Shown: positions 1 through 8,285 of the stretch, piece by piece | Layout: the number at the start of each line of letters is the position of its first letter | Numbering within the stretch: the stretch's first letter is position 1 | Assembly: GCF_000146285.1 (NCBI RefSeq) | Contig: NZ_GL385912.1 | Coordinates: 202,875-266,874 of the forward strand | Source of the DNA: Mobiluncus curtisii subsp. curtisii ATCC 35241 | Lineage (GTDB): Bacteria > Actinomycetota > Actinomycetes > Actinomycetales > Actinomycetaceae | DNA length: 64,000 bases | Direction: 5' to 3' | Made by a program: the position numbers and the translations under genes | The notes under the pieces: generated by a model | The model's database searches: none | Seen by the model: only the letters and a program-made list of their open reading frames with translations | What the model was told of the DNA's origin: nothing

Positions 1-2
1 TT

Positions 3-62
3 CCGGTGGCTGATTCCCAAGCCCTGGTCAAGGCGGCAGAACTGACAGGAATTCCCCTGTGA
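3..62 (+). CDS. 3' end of an unidentified gene (partial)
   Basis: Only the last 19 codons lie in the window, ending at a TGA at 60-62. The tail is hydrophilic and alpha-helical in character (PVADSQALVKAAELTGIPL) and I cannot assign it. Its stop overlaps the GTG of the next gene as GTGA, so the two are probably translationally coupled. In many actinobacteria this position upstream of efp holds an aromatic (aro) biosynthesis gene, so an aro gene is plausible, but that is context only. Confidence 0.5.
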   Translation, partial: PVADSQALVKAAELTGIPL

Positions 63-505
63 GTCGACGCTGTTCGCTAGCTTTAGTGTCTCTGCCGGGA
101 GCTCGCCTGCAGGAGTTGGCACAGGCAATTTCGCCGAACCTCGGGCTGCCCGTAATAGGTGCAGAGGACTTCGGTTCCTGGTCGCCGCACTGCGCTCCCG
201 CCGTGTTCGTGTTGCCCTCTGACGTGCTCGAGAGCGGGGCAACTGACCGGGTAGAGGACTTTCGGCACGCCGGGAATCCGGTCTTTTTCCTGGATCTGCC
301 ATGGGAGGACTCGTGGCACGCGATGAACCCGGAGAATCTCCGTGACCCCAACGGCTTGCCTTGGCGCGCAGCCTATCGTCGCTTAGCCAAAAGCCGTCGC
401 GAGCAACTCATGGCGCACGCTGACCACACGGTCGACGTGGACGGTACTTTCACAGAATTGGCGCACCGCCTGTTGAAAGTTATTACTACAAACGGCTATA
501 GTTAG
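59..505 (+). CDS. Shikimate-kinase-like protein, probably catalytically dead
   Basis: 148 aa, GTG start overlapping the upstream stop. The overall pattern follows shikimate kinase (AroK). A beta strand and loop at residues 8-13 (LALVSLPGA) sit where the P-loop belongs. A GNPVFFLDLPWEDSW segment matches the strand before the lid. The C-terminal YRRLAKSRREQLMAHADHTV then VDVDG stretch is the usual AroK ending. The Walker A GKS/T is absent, as are the shikimate-binding GGG and the lid arginine pattern, so ATP-dependent phosphorylation of shikimate is unlikely. It may be a decayed aroK or a pseudo-kinase partner of the upstream product. It lies 71 bp before efp, the usual place for aro genes in actinobacteria. 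The fold assignment is moderate; loss of catalytic residues is read directly. Confidence 0.6.
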   Translation: MSRRCSLALVSLPGARLQELAQAISPNLGLPVIGAEDFGSWSPHCAPAVFVLPSDVLESGATDRVEDFRHAGNPVFFLDLPWEDSWHAMNPENLRDPNGLPWRAAYRRLAKSRREQLMAHADHTVDVDGTFTELAHRLLKVITTNGYS

Positions 506-576
506 CCAGTGGTCTGCTTTTTCGGTAGACTGTTTGAGCTGATTTTGCTAACTGTTAAGACTGTAAAGGATGAAAC

Positions 577-1140
577 GTGGCAACGACTAATGATTTGAAA
601 AACGGCTTGGTGATGAAGATTGACAACCAGTTGTGGCAGGTTGTCGAATTCCAACATGTAAAGCCCGGTAAAGGACCGGCTTTCGTGCGCACCAAGATTA
701 AGAACATCCTTTCGGGCAAAATCGTTGACCGGACCTTTAACGCGGGACTAAAGATTGAAACCGCGACCGTGGATCGTCGCGACATGACCTACTCATACAA
801 CGACGGCACCGATTACGTATTCATGGACGAAAAGACCTTCGAAATGGTCAACGTCACCCCTGAAATCGTGGGGGATGCCGCACACTTCCTGTTGGAAAAC
901 CAGAAATGCATCCTGGCTTTCAACGAAGGCAACGTTTTGTTTATCGAGTTGCCTGCCTCGGTCGTGCTTGAGATTTCGCATACTGAACCCGGTCTGCAAG
1001 GTGACCGCTCCAATGCGGGCACCAAGCCTGCCACCCTAGAGACGGGATACGACATTCAGGTACCGCTGTTCTTGAATATCGGTGACAAAGTGAAGGTTGA
1101 TACCCGCTCTGGCGACTACATTTCGCGGGTCACTGATTAA
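577..1140 (+). CDS. efp: Elongation factor P
   Basis: 187 aa, the standard EF-P length. EF-P binds between the ribosomal P and E sites and stimulates peptide-bond formation at polyproline stretches. The N-terminal KOW-like domain carries the tip loop KPGKGPAF with Lys32 at the modifiable position. The central and C-terminal OB domains follow, ending in the family signature [17 protein letters not shown]. The GTG at 577 is preceded by an AAAGGA Shine-Dalgarno about 6 nt away. An inverted repeat beginning 12 nt after the stop (1152-1184) separates it from nusB. No EpmA/EpmB-type modification genes are seen nearby. Confidence 0.97.
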   Translation: MATTNDLKNGLVMKIDNQLWQVVEFQHVKPGKGPAFVRTKIKNILSGKIVDRTFNAGLKIETATVDRRDMTYSYNDGTDYVFMDEKTFEMVNVTPEIVGDAAHFLLENQKCILAFNEGNVLFIELPASVVLEISHTEPGLQGDRSNAGTKPATLETGYDIQVPLFLNIGDKVKVDTRSGDYISRVTD

Positions 1141-1151
1141 TACTGTCGTGG

Positions 1152-1184
1152 ACGCGAGCCGGGGCGCAGGCTTCCGGCTCGCGT
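1152..1184 (+). terminator. Hairpin between efp and nusB
   Basis: An 11-bp perfect stem (ACGCGAGCCGG at 1152-1162 with CCGGCTCGCGT at 1174-1184) and an 11-nt loop lie 12 nt after the efp stop. Only a short T-run (1191-1194) follows a few bases later, so termination may be partial and allow read-through into nusB. Confidence 0.55.
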
Positions 1185-1211
1185 TACGCATTTTCGCGAG
1201 GGGATGAGACC

Positions 1212-1787
1212 GTGGGACACAAATTGCCGCGACGCACGCGGGAGCGGATACGTGCCGTTGACGTGCTGTATGAGGCGCACGTGCGGGGCTGGGACACTCC
1301 TGAAGGCATATTTTCTCTGTCTCAGCTGCGTCAAGACGAGACTACCGCCCAAACTCCATTACCGGCGTATGCCGTGGAAATATTGGAAGGCGTGGCGGAG
1401 CATTTGGAGCGGATTGACGCAGCTCTAGCTACGTACTCAAAAGCCTGGCCTTTGCATCGGATGCCGGAGGTCGACCTGGCGATTATGCGGGTCGCGGCTT
1501 GGGAAATCTTGTTCAATCCTGATGTTACTGGACCGGTCGCTATCACCGCGGCGATGCAAATCGCAGAGGAACGATCGACTGACGAATCGCCGAAATTTAT
1601 TAACGGTTTGCTGGGCGCCATCGACGACATGAGGGATACGTTGAGCAATACTGAGACTGACCAAACTTTGAGTGGTGAGGCAATTGCCAAACTTGAGTTC
1701 TCGGTACCTCAGAGCTTCGATACCGTCGCCAAGACCGCAGCGGCGGGCGGTGTTTTGGAACAGATTGACTTAGACAGCCTGGAATAG
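1212..1787 (+). CDS. nusB: Transcription antitermination factor NusB
   Basis: 191 aa. NusB binds boxA RNA with NusE (S10) and supports antitermination of rRNA operons. The N-terminal RRTRERIRAVDVLYEA and the LPAYAVEILEGVAEHLERID segment are typical of the NusB helical fold, as is the MRVAAWEIL then INGLLGAIDD pattern. The C-terminal 45 residues form an extension beyond the core domain. The GTG at 1212 is chosen because GAGGGGATGAG at 1198-1208 provides the ribosome binding site; ATG 1204 is in another frame. Gene order efp-nusB is common in actinobacteria. Confidence 0.95.
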   Translation: MGHKLPRRTRERIRAVDVLYEAHVRGWDTPEGIFSLSQLRQDETTAQTPLPAYAVEILEGVAEHLERIDAALATYSKAWPLHRMPEVDLAIMRVAAWEILFNPDVTGPVAITAAMQIAEERSTDESPKFINGLLGAIDDMRDTLSNTETDQTLSGEAIAKLEFSVPQSFDTVAKTAAAGGVLEQIDLDSLE

Positions 1788-1796
1788 AGTCCGCAG

Positions 1797-2114
1797 TTAG
1801 TCTCGATTCATCATTTCACGCAAGATGTCCGCGGATTTTTCCGAGTTCTCCAAAGTCTCGTTGATGGTTTGGGCTTTCTGTTGTGCTTTTGCCCACTTTT
1901 GGAAACGAGCCGCAGCCTCTGGTGAGTTGTCTGGTTGGGTGACCTCGTTACTCAATCCCGGCTTGTCCTCGTTGCCAAAAAGAAGCTGCATTAATAGCTC
2001 GCGTTTCTCGTCCATAACCCTATTATCGGCGATTAATTCCCCGAGTTTAGCCTGAAAACGCCCGATGTTGAGATTTGTGGGCGGTGGTGTGTCTGTTGCG
2101 TGCAGAGACACCAT
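1797..2114 (-). CDS. Small hypothetical protein, 105 aa
   Basis: I do not recognise a family. It lies opposite to nusB and pyrR and ends 9 bp from the nusB stop, so the two genes are convergent. The start at 2114 (MVSLHATDTPPP) is preferred because AAAGGGGT lies 7 nt upstream on the minus strand; an in-frame ATG at 2138 (113 aa) has no Shine-Dalgarno. The protein is hydrophilic, without signal peptide or membrane segment, and rich in predicted helix with Glu, Lys and Gln (for example RFQKWAKAQQKAQT). It may be an actinobacterial lineage-specific cytosolic protein. Confidence 0.6.
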   Translation of the reverse strand: MVSLHATDTPPPTNLNIGRFQAKLGELIADNRVMDEKRELLMQLLFGNEDKPGLSNEVTQPDNSPEAAARFQKWAKAQQKAQTINETLENSEKSADILREMMNRD

Positions 2115-2200
2115 AACTGACCCCTTTTTCGGCGTCATGGCGTGAGATTCGGAGGTGACAGAAAAAACGTGTACTATTGAGTCGCTATAAAACCTTTAAT

Positions 2201-2220
2201 TTTGCCCTGTGAGGCAGAAA
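2201..2220 (+). promoter_or_regulatory. Probable PyrR-binding RNA loop before pyrR
   Basis: The leader contains CCTGTGAGG at 2206-2214, which fits the PyrR recognition loop core CCnGnGAGG. It is flanked by short complementary arms (TTTGCC and GGCA..AAA) and lies directly upstream of the pyrR Shine-Dalgarno AAAGGA (2218-2223). In mycobacteria PyrR is known to bind such a loop and block translation initiation; the same mechanism is inferred here because no attenuator terminator is visible in the short leader. Confidence 0.55.
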
Positions 2221-2228
2221 GGAAAAAT

Positions 2229-2768
2229 ATGGAAAAAACAGTGTTGGGCAGTGCTGACATTGCCCGTTCGCTGAAACGACTGGCCTTCGAGATAATGGAG
2301 AAAAACCAAGGTCTTGAAGATGTCGTTCTGTTAGGAATCCCCACCCGTGGCGTTGATTTAGCCAATCGGTTGGGGTCTTTTTTAAAGGAAAATAATCCCG
2401 ATACAGACGTCCCGGTTGGCACCTTGGACATCACTCTGTACCGCGATGATCTTTCCCGTCAACCGATACGAGTCCCGAAGCCCACTGTGATGCCCAAGGG
2501 CGGCATTGACGGCAAGACAGTCATCCTGGTCGACGATGTGCTTTATTCCGGACGAACCATCCGGGCTGCGCTCGATGCTTTGAATGACCACGGTCGACCT
2601 GCCCAGGTGCAGTTAGCCGTGCTGGTGGACCGCGGTCACCGTGAACTTCCGATTCGCGCCGACTATATCGGCAAGAATCTGCCCACGTCACGCGCGGAAC
2701 AGATACTCGTAAAACTTCAAGACAGTGACGGCGAAGACGCCGTGATTATTGCAGACGGGAAGGAATAA
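2229..2768 (+). CDS. pyrR: PyrR bifunctional regulator / uracil phosphoribosyltransferase
   Basis: 179 aa from the ATG at 2229. PyrR senses UMP/UTP versus PRPP and represses the pyr operon by binding mRNA; it also has uracil phosphoribosyltransferase activity. The PRPP-binding signature [13 protein letters not shown] is at about residues 98-110, and [12 protein letters not shown] and the RAEQILV tail fit the family. An upstream in-frame start at 2202 would begin inside the PyrR-binding loop and lacks a ribosome binding site; ATG 2229 follows AAAGGA. It leads pyrR-pyrB-pyrC, with 5 bp to pyrB. Confidence 0.95.
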   Translation: MEKTVLGSADIARSLKRLAFEIMEKNQGLEDVVLLGIPTRGVDLANRLGSFLKENNPDTDVPVGTLDITLYRDDLSRQPIRVPKPTVMPKGGIDGKTVILVDDVLYSGRTIRAALDALNDHGRPAQVQLAVLVDRGHRELPIRADYIGKNLPTSRAEQILVKLQDSDGEDAVIIADGKE

Positions 2769-2773
2769 AGACT

Positions 2774-3742
2774 ATGCGACATTTGCTCTCTGCGGCTGAT
2801 TTGAGCCACGAAGATGTCCTGAAAATTTTGGATACTGCCGAAGCTATGGCGATGACCCAGGCTCAAAAGGTGAAAAAATTGCCGACCCTGCGCGGCAAAA
2901 CCGTGGTCAACCTCTTTTTTGAGAACTCCACTCGCACCCGGATTTCTTTTGAAACCGCTGCTAAGCGTCTCAGCGCGGACGTCATCAACTTTTCCGCGAA
3001 AGGATCCTCAGTAGCCAAAGGCGAGTCTTTGAAAGACACGGCTTTGACCCTGCAGGCCATGCGGGTTGACGGTATCGTAATCCGTCATTCCTCCTCCGGA
3101 GCGGCTTACCGTTTGGCTAACGCTGGGTGGTCTGACGTGCCGGTGCTTAACGCTGGTGATGGTGAACACCAGCACCCTACCCAGGCTCTGCTCGACGCGA
3201 TGACACTGCGCCGCCACTACCTGGGGCTGAGCGGTGGCGACTTGGCTGGTAAGGATCTCAACGGTGCCAACGTGGTGATCGTGGGCGACATCCTGCACTC
3301 TCGTGTGGCCCGTTCCAATGTGGACTTGATGTCAACTTTGGGTGCCCACGTGACCCTGGTTGGTCCGCCGACCCTGATGCCGGTCGGAGTGGAAAATTGG
3401 AAATGTGATGTGAACTACGACTTGGATGCGGCTTTGGCAACCGACCCTGACGCAGTCATGATGCTGCGGGTACAACGCGAGCGTATGAGCTCTGCCGGTG
3501 GCGGTTATTTCCCCTCCGTGGTCGAATATCACCGCGCTTACGGTTTGAATAATGTCCGTTTCGCTAACCTGCCGGAACACACGGTAATCATGCACCCCGG
3601 TCCGATGAACCGTGGGGTGGAAATCTGCGCCCAAGCCGCAGATTCCGCAAAGTCTGTCATTGTTGAACAAGTTGGAAACGGCGTGAGCGTCCGGATGGCT
3701 GCCCTCTACCTTTTGCTCGCGCCGGAAGGAGGCCTGCTGTGA
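2774..3742 (+). CDS. pyrB: Aspartate carbamoyltransferase catalytic subunit
   Basis: 322 aa. It condenses carbamoyl phosphate with aspartate, the committed step of pyrimidine synthesis. The carbamoyl-phosphate loop STRTR is at residues 52-56, followed by [14 protein letters not shown], the HPTQALLD motif and the aspartate-binding LRVQRERM region. No regulatory pyrI is present; control would come from PyrR. The gene overlaps pyrC by GTGA at 3739-3742, indicating coupled translation. Confidence 0.97.
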   Translation: MRHLLSAADLSHEDVLKILDTAEAMAMTQAQKVKKLPTLRGKTVVNLFFENSTRTRISFETAAKRLSADVINFSAKGSSVAKGESLKDTALTLQAMRVDGIVIRHSSSGAAYRLANAGWSDVPVLNAGDGEHQHPTQALLDAMTLRRHYLGLSGGDLAGKDLNGANVVIVGDILHSRVARSNVDLMSTLGAHVTLVGPPTLMPVGVENWKCDVNYDLDAALATDPDAVMMLRVQRERMSSAGGGYFPSVVEYHRAYGLNNVRFANLPEHTVIMHPGPMNRGVEICAQAADSAKSVIVEQVGNGVSVRMAALYLLLAPEGGLL

Positions 3743-5049
3743 AGGAATATTTGATTAAAAACGTAACCCTGCCGAACGGTAAAGGGGCTGACATTGCTGT
3801 CAAAGACGGCATTTTTGCAGGGGTAGGGGCCAACGCGGCGGATGCCGTTTCGGCTGGCGCTACCACCATTGATGCCAACGGCTTAGTGGCTCTGCCCGGT
3901 CTGGTTGATATGCACACTCACCTGCGCGAACCCGGTGGCGAAGACGCGGAAACAGTCGCGTCGGGGACCCTCTCAGCTGCTTATGGTGGTTACACCTGTG
4001 TTCACGCGATGGCTAACACGACCCCGGTTCAGGACAACGCCGGTATCGTCGAGCAGGTTGTCCACTTGGGGAACCTGGCGGGCTGGGTGCAGGTGTGCCC
4101 AGTTGGCGCCGTTTCCGCCGGTCTGCAAGGCGAACACCTGGCTGACTTGGGGTCTATGAACCGTTCGGATGCGCACGTCACGGTGTTTTCTGATGATGGT
4201 AAATGCGTTTCTGACCCGGTGCTGATGCGTCGTGCTCTGGAATACGTGAAAACCTTTGACGGTGTAGTCGCGCAGCACGCCCAGGATCCGCGTCTGACCG
4301 AAGGCGCCCAGATGAACGAGTCTCCGCTGTCAGCGGAAATGGGTATGCCTGGATGGCCGGCGGTGGCGGAAGAAGCCATTATCTTGCGTGATATTCAGTT
4401 GGCTTCTCACGTGGGTTCACGAGTCCACATTTGTCACGTGTCTACCGCAGGTTCGGTTGACATTGTGCGTTGGGCCAAGAGCCGCGGCATTGCCGTGACT
4501 GCCGAAGCCACCCCGCACCATATCTTGCTGACCGAAGATAAGGCGCAAACTTACGACCCGCGCTACAAGGTCAACCCGCCGCTGCGCACCTCTGCGGACA
4601 CCGAAGCCGTGGTGGCAGGTCTGCTGGACGGCACTATCGACTGCATCGGCACCGACCACGCGCCACATCCTCTGGAAGATAAGGACTGTGAGTGGCAAGC
4701 TGGGGCTTGCGGCATGATTGGTTTGGAAACCGCTCTGCCGGTGGTCCAGAAAGTCATGGTCGATACCGGCAAGTTCACGTGGGAGGACGTGGCACGAGTC
4801 ATGTCCACCGCGCCGGCACACATCGGGCGAGTCAAAGAACAGGGTCAGGGCATCGTCACCGGTAAACCGGCGAACCTGACCTTGTGGGATCCCTCCACAC
4901 GCCGCACTATTGACCTGAACTCCCAGCATTCCCTGTCCACAAACACACCCTACCTGGGCATGGAGCTGCCCGGTCAGGCGCGGTACACCATGTGGAAGGG
5001 CGAGTTCACGATTATGGATGCCACGGCTATCCCGCTCGACCAGCGCTGA
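3739..5049 (+). CDS. pyrC: Dihydroorotase
   Basis: 436 aa, class I dihydroorotase, cyclising carbamoyl aspartate to dihydroorotate. The metal-binding HTHLR motif (His59, His61, Arg63) begins the amidohydrolase barrel. Later motifs are [16 protein letters not shown] and [13 protein letters not shown]. The GTG start overlaps pyrB. It is the last gene before a strong terminator. Many actinobacteria continue with carA, carB and pyrF; carAB and pyrD are not in this window. Confidence 0.97.
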   Translation: MKEYLIKNVTLPNGKGADIAVKDGIFAGVGANAADAVSAGATTIDANGLVALPGLVDMHTHLREPGGEDAETVASGTLSAAYGGYTCVHAMANTTPVQDNAGIVEQVVHLGNLAGWVQVCPVGAVSAGLQGEHLADLGSMNRSDAHVTVFSDDGKCVSDPVLMRRALEYVKTFDGVVAQHAQDPRLTEGAQMNESPLSAEMGMPGWPAVAEEAIILRDIQLASHVGSRVHICHVSTAGSVDIVRWAKSRGIAVTAEATPHHILLTEDKAQTYDPRYKVNPPLRTSADTEAVVAGLLDGTIDCIGTDHAPHPLEDKDCEWQAGACGMIGLETALPVVQKVMVDTGKFTWEDVARVMSTAPAHIGRVKEQGQGIVTGKPANLTLWDPSTRRTIDLNSQHSLSTNTPYLGMELPGQARYTMWKGEFTIMDATAIPLDQR

Positions 5050-5418
5050 AAGTATGACCGTGACGGAACTGCCCAATCTGGGTAGCAATCTGCGCGGTTA
5101 TACCCGGTCTGTGTCGCCGGGTTATATCTGAACTAAATCGACTTCGAAGGCTTTGTCTAAGTGGGCAAAGCCTTCGAAGTTGCTTTTAATGAGCGACGCG
5201 AAGGAGCTCGAGTTTCAACGCGCGATTCCGATTCCAAATACTTTGCGCCACCAAATAAATTAAAGAGTGGACCGTCGCAGGCAATCTTTTGGGGAAACGT
5301 GAACTGAAAATGGAAAAGTTTGTTACCCGGAACCCCGGTAAGGCATAAAATAACTTTTCAAGACGTTCGAGCGTAGTTGCTCGAGCAGATTCTTGACACT
5401 AACTGCGAAAGGGAAGCT
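5050..5418 (+). other. Intergenic region between pyrC and pyrF
   Basis: About 370 bases with no credible coding sequence. It holds a hairpin at about 5102-5123 (ACCCGG/CCGGGT), the strong terminator at 5141-5187 and an AT-rich stretch around 5255-5355 that probably contains the pyrF promoter. A short hairpin near 5365-5385 (CGAGC/GCTCG) lies about 35 nt before the pyrF start. I cannot place a confident -35/-10 pair. Confidence 0.5.
5141..5187 (+). terminator. Rho-independent terminator after pyrC
   Basis: A perfect 15-bp stem (ACTTCGAAGGCTTTG at 5141-5155 with CAAAGCCTTCGAAGT at 5166-5180) with a 10-nt loop is followed by TGCTTTT. It should end the pyrR-pyrB-pyrC transcript and makes pyrF a separate unit. 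Confidence 0.85.
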
Positions 5419-6309
5419 ATGAGCGCTGCGCCGGAAACTAATCCTGTTAAACCCTTCGGGAAACGCTGCTTGGAAACCATTGCGAACCAGGGTCCCCTGT
5501 GTGTGGGCATTGATCCTCATCCGGAGCTGCTGGATGCTTGGGGATTGCCACGCAGCGGGGCCGGCGTCTGGGATTTCGCCATGCGCGTGATAGACGCGCT
5601 GGGTGATTTGTGTGGATTCTTTAAACCGCAGTCGGCGCTGTTCGAGGAATACGGCACTTCTGGAATCTCTGCGCTCACCGCGACATTGCGGGCGATTCAT
5701 GATGTCGGGGCAATCAGTATTGCGGATGTGAAGCGCGGTGACATTGGTTCTACTATGAGTGCTTACGCAAGGGCGTATCTGTCAGAAGGACCGTTGGAAG
5801 CGGACGCGATGACGTTGAGTCCTTTCTTGGGATTTGAGTCGCTGCGTCCCGCGCTGGACTTGGCAAAACAGAACGGAAAAGGGACTTTTGTGCTCGCGTT
5901 AACTTCAAACCCAGAGTCTGCTCCCGTCCAATCAGCGATGATTATGAATGCGGGCGGACAGCCGGTATCTTCCCTGGCTGCGGACATTATGCAACGTGTG
6001 GGTGCGGAGAATCACGTGGCGGCACAAGCGGGACACTGGGGTCACGTGGGCATGGTGGTTGGAGCTACTGTAGGGGAGCGGATGCGCGGTCTAGAGCCTT
6101 TGCTAGATGCCGCTAATGCGCCCCTGCTGGTTCCTGGTTTTGGAGCCCAGGGTGGAAACACTGAAAGTATCGCCACAGTGTTTGGAAAGGCCACTGAACG
6201 GATTATTGTTTCGAGTTCTCGCGGAATTTTACGCTGCGGTCCGGAACCGAGCGCGCTGCAGGCAGCCTTCAAAGAAAATTTAGATTCCCTTAAATCCCTA
6301 ATTTCGTGA
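5419..6309 (+). CDS. pyrF: Orotidine 5'-phosphate decarboxylase
   Basis: 296 aa from ATG 5419. It decarboxylates OMP to UMP. The catalytic signature IADVKRGDIGST contains Lys105; LCVGIDPHPELL near the N terminus and the PGFGAQGG phosphate-binding loop are typical of the long (type 2) form used by actinobacteria. The ATG at 5419 follows GCGAAAGGGAA; an upstream in-frame TTG at 5377 would add 14 poorly conserved residues. It is separated from pyrC by a terminator, so it probably has its own promoter. Confidence 0.95.
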   Translation: MSAAPETNPVKPFGKRCLETIANQGPLCVGIDPHPELLDAWGLPRSGAGVWDFAMRVIDALGDLCGFFKPQSALFEEYGTSGISALTATLRAIHDVGAISIADVKRGDIGSTMSAYARAYLSEGPLEADAMTLSPFLGFESLRPALDLAKQNGKGTFVLALTSNPESAPVQSAMIMNAGGQPVSSLAADIMQRVGAENHVAAQAGHWGHVGMVVGATVGERMRGLEPLLDAANAPLLVPGFGAQGGNTESIATVFGKATERIIVSSSRGILRCGPEPSALQAAFKENLDSLKSLIS

Positions 6310-6321
6310 AGCAATCCTGTA

Positions 6322-6353
6322 TAGAATGCTCAATAGAGTTGGTCATTGACCAA
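6322..6353 (+). promoter_or_regulatory. mIHF promoter region with palindrome
   Basis: A TAGAAT -10-like hexamer at 6322-6327 is followed 11 nt later by a near-perfect palindrome, TTGGTCA-T-TGACCAA, at 6339-6353, about 40 bp before the mIHF start. The palindrome would lie just downstream of the transcription start, where a repressor could act. No -35 match is clear. Confidence 0.4.
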
Positions 6354-6393
6354 TTCGCGTTCACAAAGAAGTCAGAAAACAGGAGTTTAGCAA

Positions 6394-6705
6394 ATGGCAC
6401 TTCCTCCACTTACCGCTGAACAGCGCGCAGAAGCTTTGAAGAAAGCGGCTGCGGCGCGTAAACACCGTGCTGAGATTAAAGCTGATTTAAAGAACCGCAA
6501 AAAGACGCTATCGCAAATCCTTAAGGCTGCCGAAAAGGACGAAGCCCTAGCAAAGATGAAAGTTCAGTCCTTGCTGGAGTCGCTGCCTCGGGTTGGCGCT
6601 AAAACTGCCGCTTTGGCAATGGAAGAAATCGGGATTTCCCCGGCTCGTCGCATTCGTGGTCTGGGACCCCACCAGACTGCCGAACTTATCAAGCGTTTCG
6701 GCTGA
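6394..6705 (+). CDS. mihF: Integration host factor, actinobacterial type
   Basis: 103 aa, basic. Actinobacterial IHF is a nucleoid-associated protein unrelated to the proteobacterial IHF/HU fold; it binds and bends DNA through a helix-two-turn-helix. The N-terminal LTAEQRAEALKKAAAARK helix and the LPRVGAKTAALAMEEIGI and RIRGLGPHQTAELI segments are characteristic. AGGAG at about 6381-6385 sits upstream of the ATG. Its stop overlaps the gmk start (TGATG at 6703-6707), the conserved mIHF-gmk-rpoZ-coaBC-metK order of actinobacteria. Confidence 0.95.
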   Translation: MALPPLTAEQRAEALKKAAAARKHRAEIKADLKNRKKTLSQILKAAEKDEALAKMKVQSLLESLPRVGAKTAALAMEEIGISPARRIRGLGPHQTAELIKRFG

Positions 6706-7277
6706 TGGTCGCTGCCGGCTCCGCTGCCCGGCTGTTCATACTTAGCGGACCTACCGCTGTTGGAAAAGGAACAGTGGTAGGTTCGCTTTGTGCGACTTTT
6801 CCGGGTGAGTTTTATCTTTCTGTCTCTGCCACCACTCGTGACCCTCGACCGGGGGAAGTGGACGGGCAGTCCTATTTCTTTATGACGAATCCCCAATTTG
6901 AGCAGCTTATTGAATCCGGGGGTCTGCTCGAGTGGGCACGAGTCCACGGCAAGAATTATTACGGTACTCCCGCTGACCCGGTCGATGAGGCATTGCGTCA
7001 GGGCAAACCGGTTCTGTTGGAAATCGATTTGGCAGGAGCCCGGCAGGTGAAAGCGAAACGCCCGGATGCTCATACCATTTTCCTCAAACCCCCGTCTTGG
7101 GAAGAGCTGGTGCGTCGTCTGCAAGGTCGCGGTACGGAATCTTCCGAAGAACAGCTCCTGCGCCTCAATACGGCACGCACAGAACTGGCTGCCGCCACGG
7201 AATTTGATGAGATTGTGGTCAATGACGAAGTGCCCGCCACCACCGCGCAACTGGCTAAAATTATGGGTTTGCGCTAG
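6705..7277 (+). CDS. gmk: Guanylate kinase
   Basis: 190 aa. It phosphorylates GMP to GDP. The P-loop GPTAVGKGT is at residues 15-23; the GMP-binding SVSATTRDPRPGEVDG and YGTPADPV segments, the EIDLAGARQVK strand and the lid region complete the family pattern. It starts within the mIHF stop codon, so translation is coupled. Confidence 0.96.
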   Translation: MVAAGSAARLFILSGPTAVGKGTVVGSLCATFPGEFYLSVSATTRDPRPGEVDGQSYFFMTNPQFEQLIESGGLLEWARVHGKNYYGTPADPVDEALRQGKPVLLEIDLAGARQVKAKRPDAHTIFLKPPSWEELVRRLQGRGTESSEEQLLRLNTARTELAAATEFDEIVVNDEVPATTAQLAKIMGLR

Positions 7278-7324
7278 GATAGCTGGGCTGAAGAAACCAA
7301 ATTCACTATTGAGGGGAAACTTTT

Positions 7325-7693
7325 ATGACCGGAACCGTCGCCCGCCCCGAGGGCATTACCGACCCGCCTATTGATGACCTGTTGGAAAACGTTGATTCCA
7401 AGTACGCTTTGGTGGCTTTCGCGGCGGCTCGCGCACGCCAGATTAACACGTACAATCAGCAGCTGGAAGCTGGTTTGTTGGATACTATCGGTCCGCTGGT
7501 TGAACACGGTCCGCGAGAAAAGCCACTGTCCATCGCGATGCACGAAATCGCCCAGGGCATGTTGGACATGGAGCTGAAGGGCGATGAGCCCGAGGAAGAA
7601 ACTCCTGAGGAAGACACGCCGGCACCGGTGGATCCGCTGGCAGCCTTGGCAGCATCTTTCCCCGAGGGGCTGGCGAAAGATGACGACGCCTGA
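7325..7693 (+). CDS. rpoZ: RNA polymerase omega subunit
   Basis: 122 aa, of which the first ~85 residues are the omega core: [20 protein letters not shown] and [13 protein letters not shown] are the family signature. Omega assists folding and assembly of beta-prime. An acidic tail ([17 protein letters not shown]) extends past the core, as in other actinobacteria. A GAGGGGAA ribosome binding site lies at about 7312-7319. The 3' end overlaps coaC by 14 bp. Confidence 0.93.
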   Translation: MTGTVARPEGITDPPIDDLLENVDSKYALVAFAAARARQINTYNQQLEAGLLDTIGPLVEHGPREKPLSIAMHEIAQGMLDMELKGDEPEEETPEEDTPAPVDPLAALAASFPEGLAKDDDA

Positions 7694-8267
7694 TAGCAGC
7701 GCCCCCGACGCTCCTGAAAAAACCGTCATTTTGGGGGTGGGTGCCTCCGTGGCTGCTTTCAAAGCCATCGAGGTGCTGCGCAATCTCATTGCTGCCGGCG
7801 TTGATGTGTGGGTTTGTCCCACGGTCGATTCCCTCAATTTTGTGGGAAAAGCGACTTGGGAATCCCTAAGTAATCACCCCATTCACACCAACGTATTTCA
7901 GACTCCGGACTTCATCACCCACATTACTCTGGCCAGGCAAACTGACCTGTTCCTAACGGTGGGGGCTTCTGCCGATTTGATGGCGCGGTTCCGCGTAGGC
8001 ATGGCAGACGAGTTTCTCACGCTGGTCGCTCTCGCGGTAAATTGCCCACGTCTCATCGCGCCATCTATGCATCCTACGATGTGGGAGAACCCGGCAACAC
8101 AGGAAAACGCTGCGGTGCTGCGTGATTGGGGCTGGCATTTTATCGGTCCCGGAACCGGTAAGCTGGCTGACAACACTTATGGCATGGGACGTTTGAGTGA
8201 ACCTGAAGTCATCTGTGATGAGGTTCTGACACAGCTAGGTGTGAGTGTCCCCGGTTCAAATAATTAG
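7680..8267 (+). CDS. coaC: CoaC-like flavoprotein (phosphopantothenoylcysteine decarboxylase), active site altered
   Basis: 195 aa from ATG 7680, inside the end of rpoZ. It corresponds to the N-terminal half of CoaBC, which decarboxylates phosphopantothenoylcysteine with FMN. The catalytic His is kept in [12 protein letters not shown] (His81). In the PAMNxxMW motif the sequence is APSMHPTMW, so the essential Asn is His131. In the substrate-clamp motif (GxxACGxxGxGRM) it reads [13 protein letters not shown], so the proton-donating Cys is Asp164. Such changes abolish activity in studied enzymes and resemble yeast Hal3, which keeps only the His. Function is therefore uncertain: a diverged enzyme, a non-catalytic partner, or a decaying gene. 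The reading frame itself is intact and conserved along its length. Confidence 0.8.
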   Translation: MTTPDSSAPDAPEKTVILGVGASVAAFKAIEVLRNLIAAGVDVWVCPTVDSLNFVGKATWESLSNHPIHTNVFQTPDFITHITLARQTDLFLTVGASADLMARFRVGMADEFLTLVALAVNCPRLIAPSMHPTMWENPATQENAAVLRDWGWHFIGPGTGKLADNTYGMGRLSEPEVICDEVLTQLGVSVPGSNN

Positions 8268-8285
8268 TTTTCACAAGGTCGCCCC

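Noticed and set aside
4417-5088. 223-aa open frame antisense to pyrC
   Set aside because: pyrC is clear on the plus strand; no ribosome binding site or family match for the antisense frame.
6564-7250. 228-aa open frame antisense to gmk and mIHF
   Set aside because: Overlaps two well-conserved genes and has no supporting signal.
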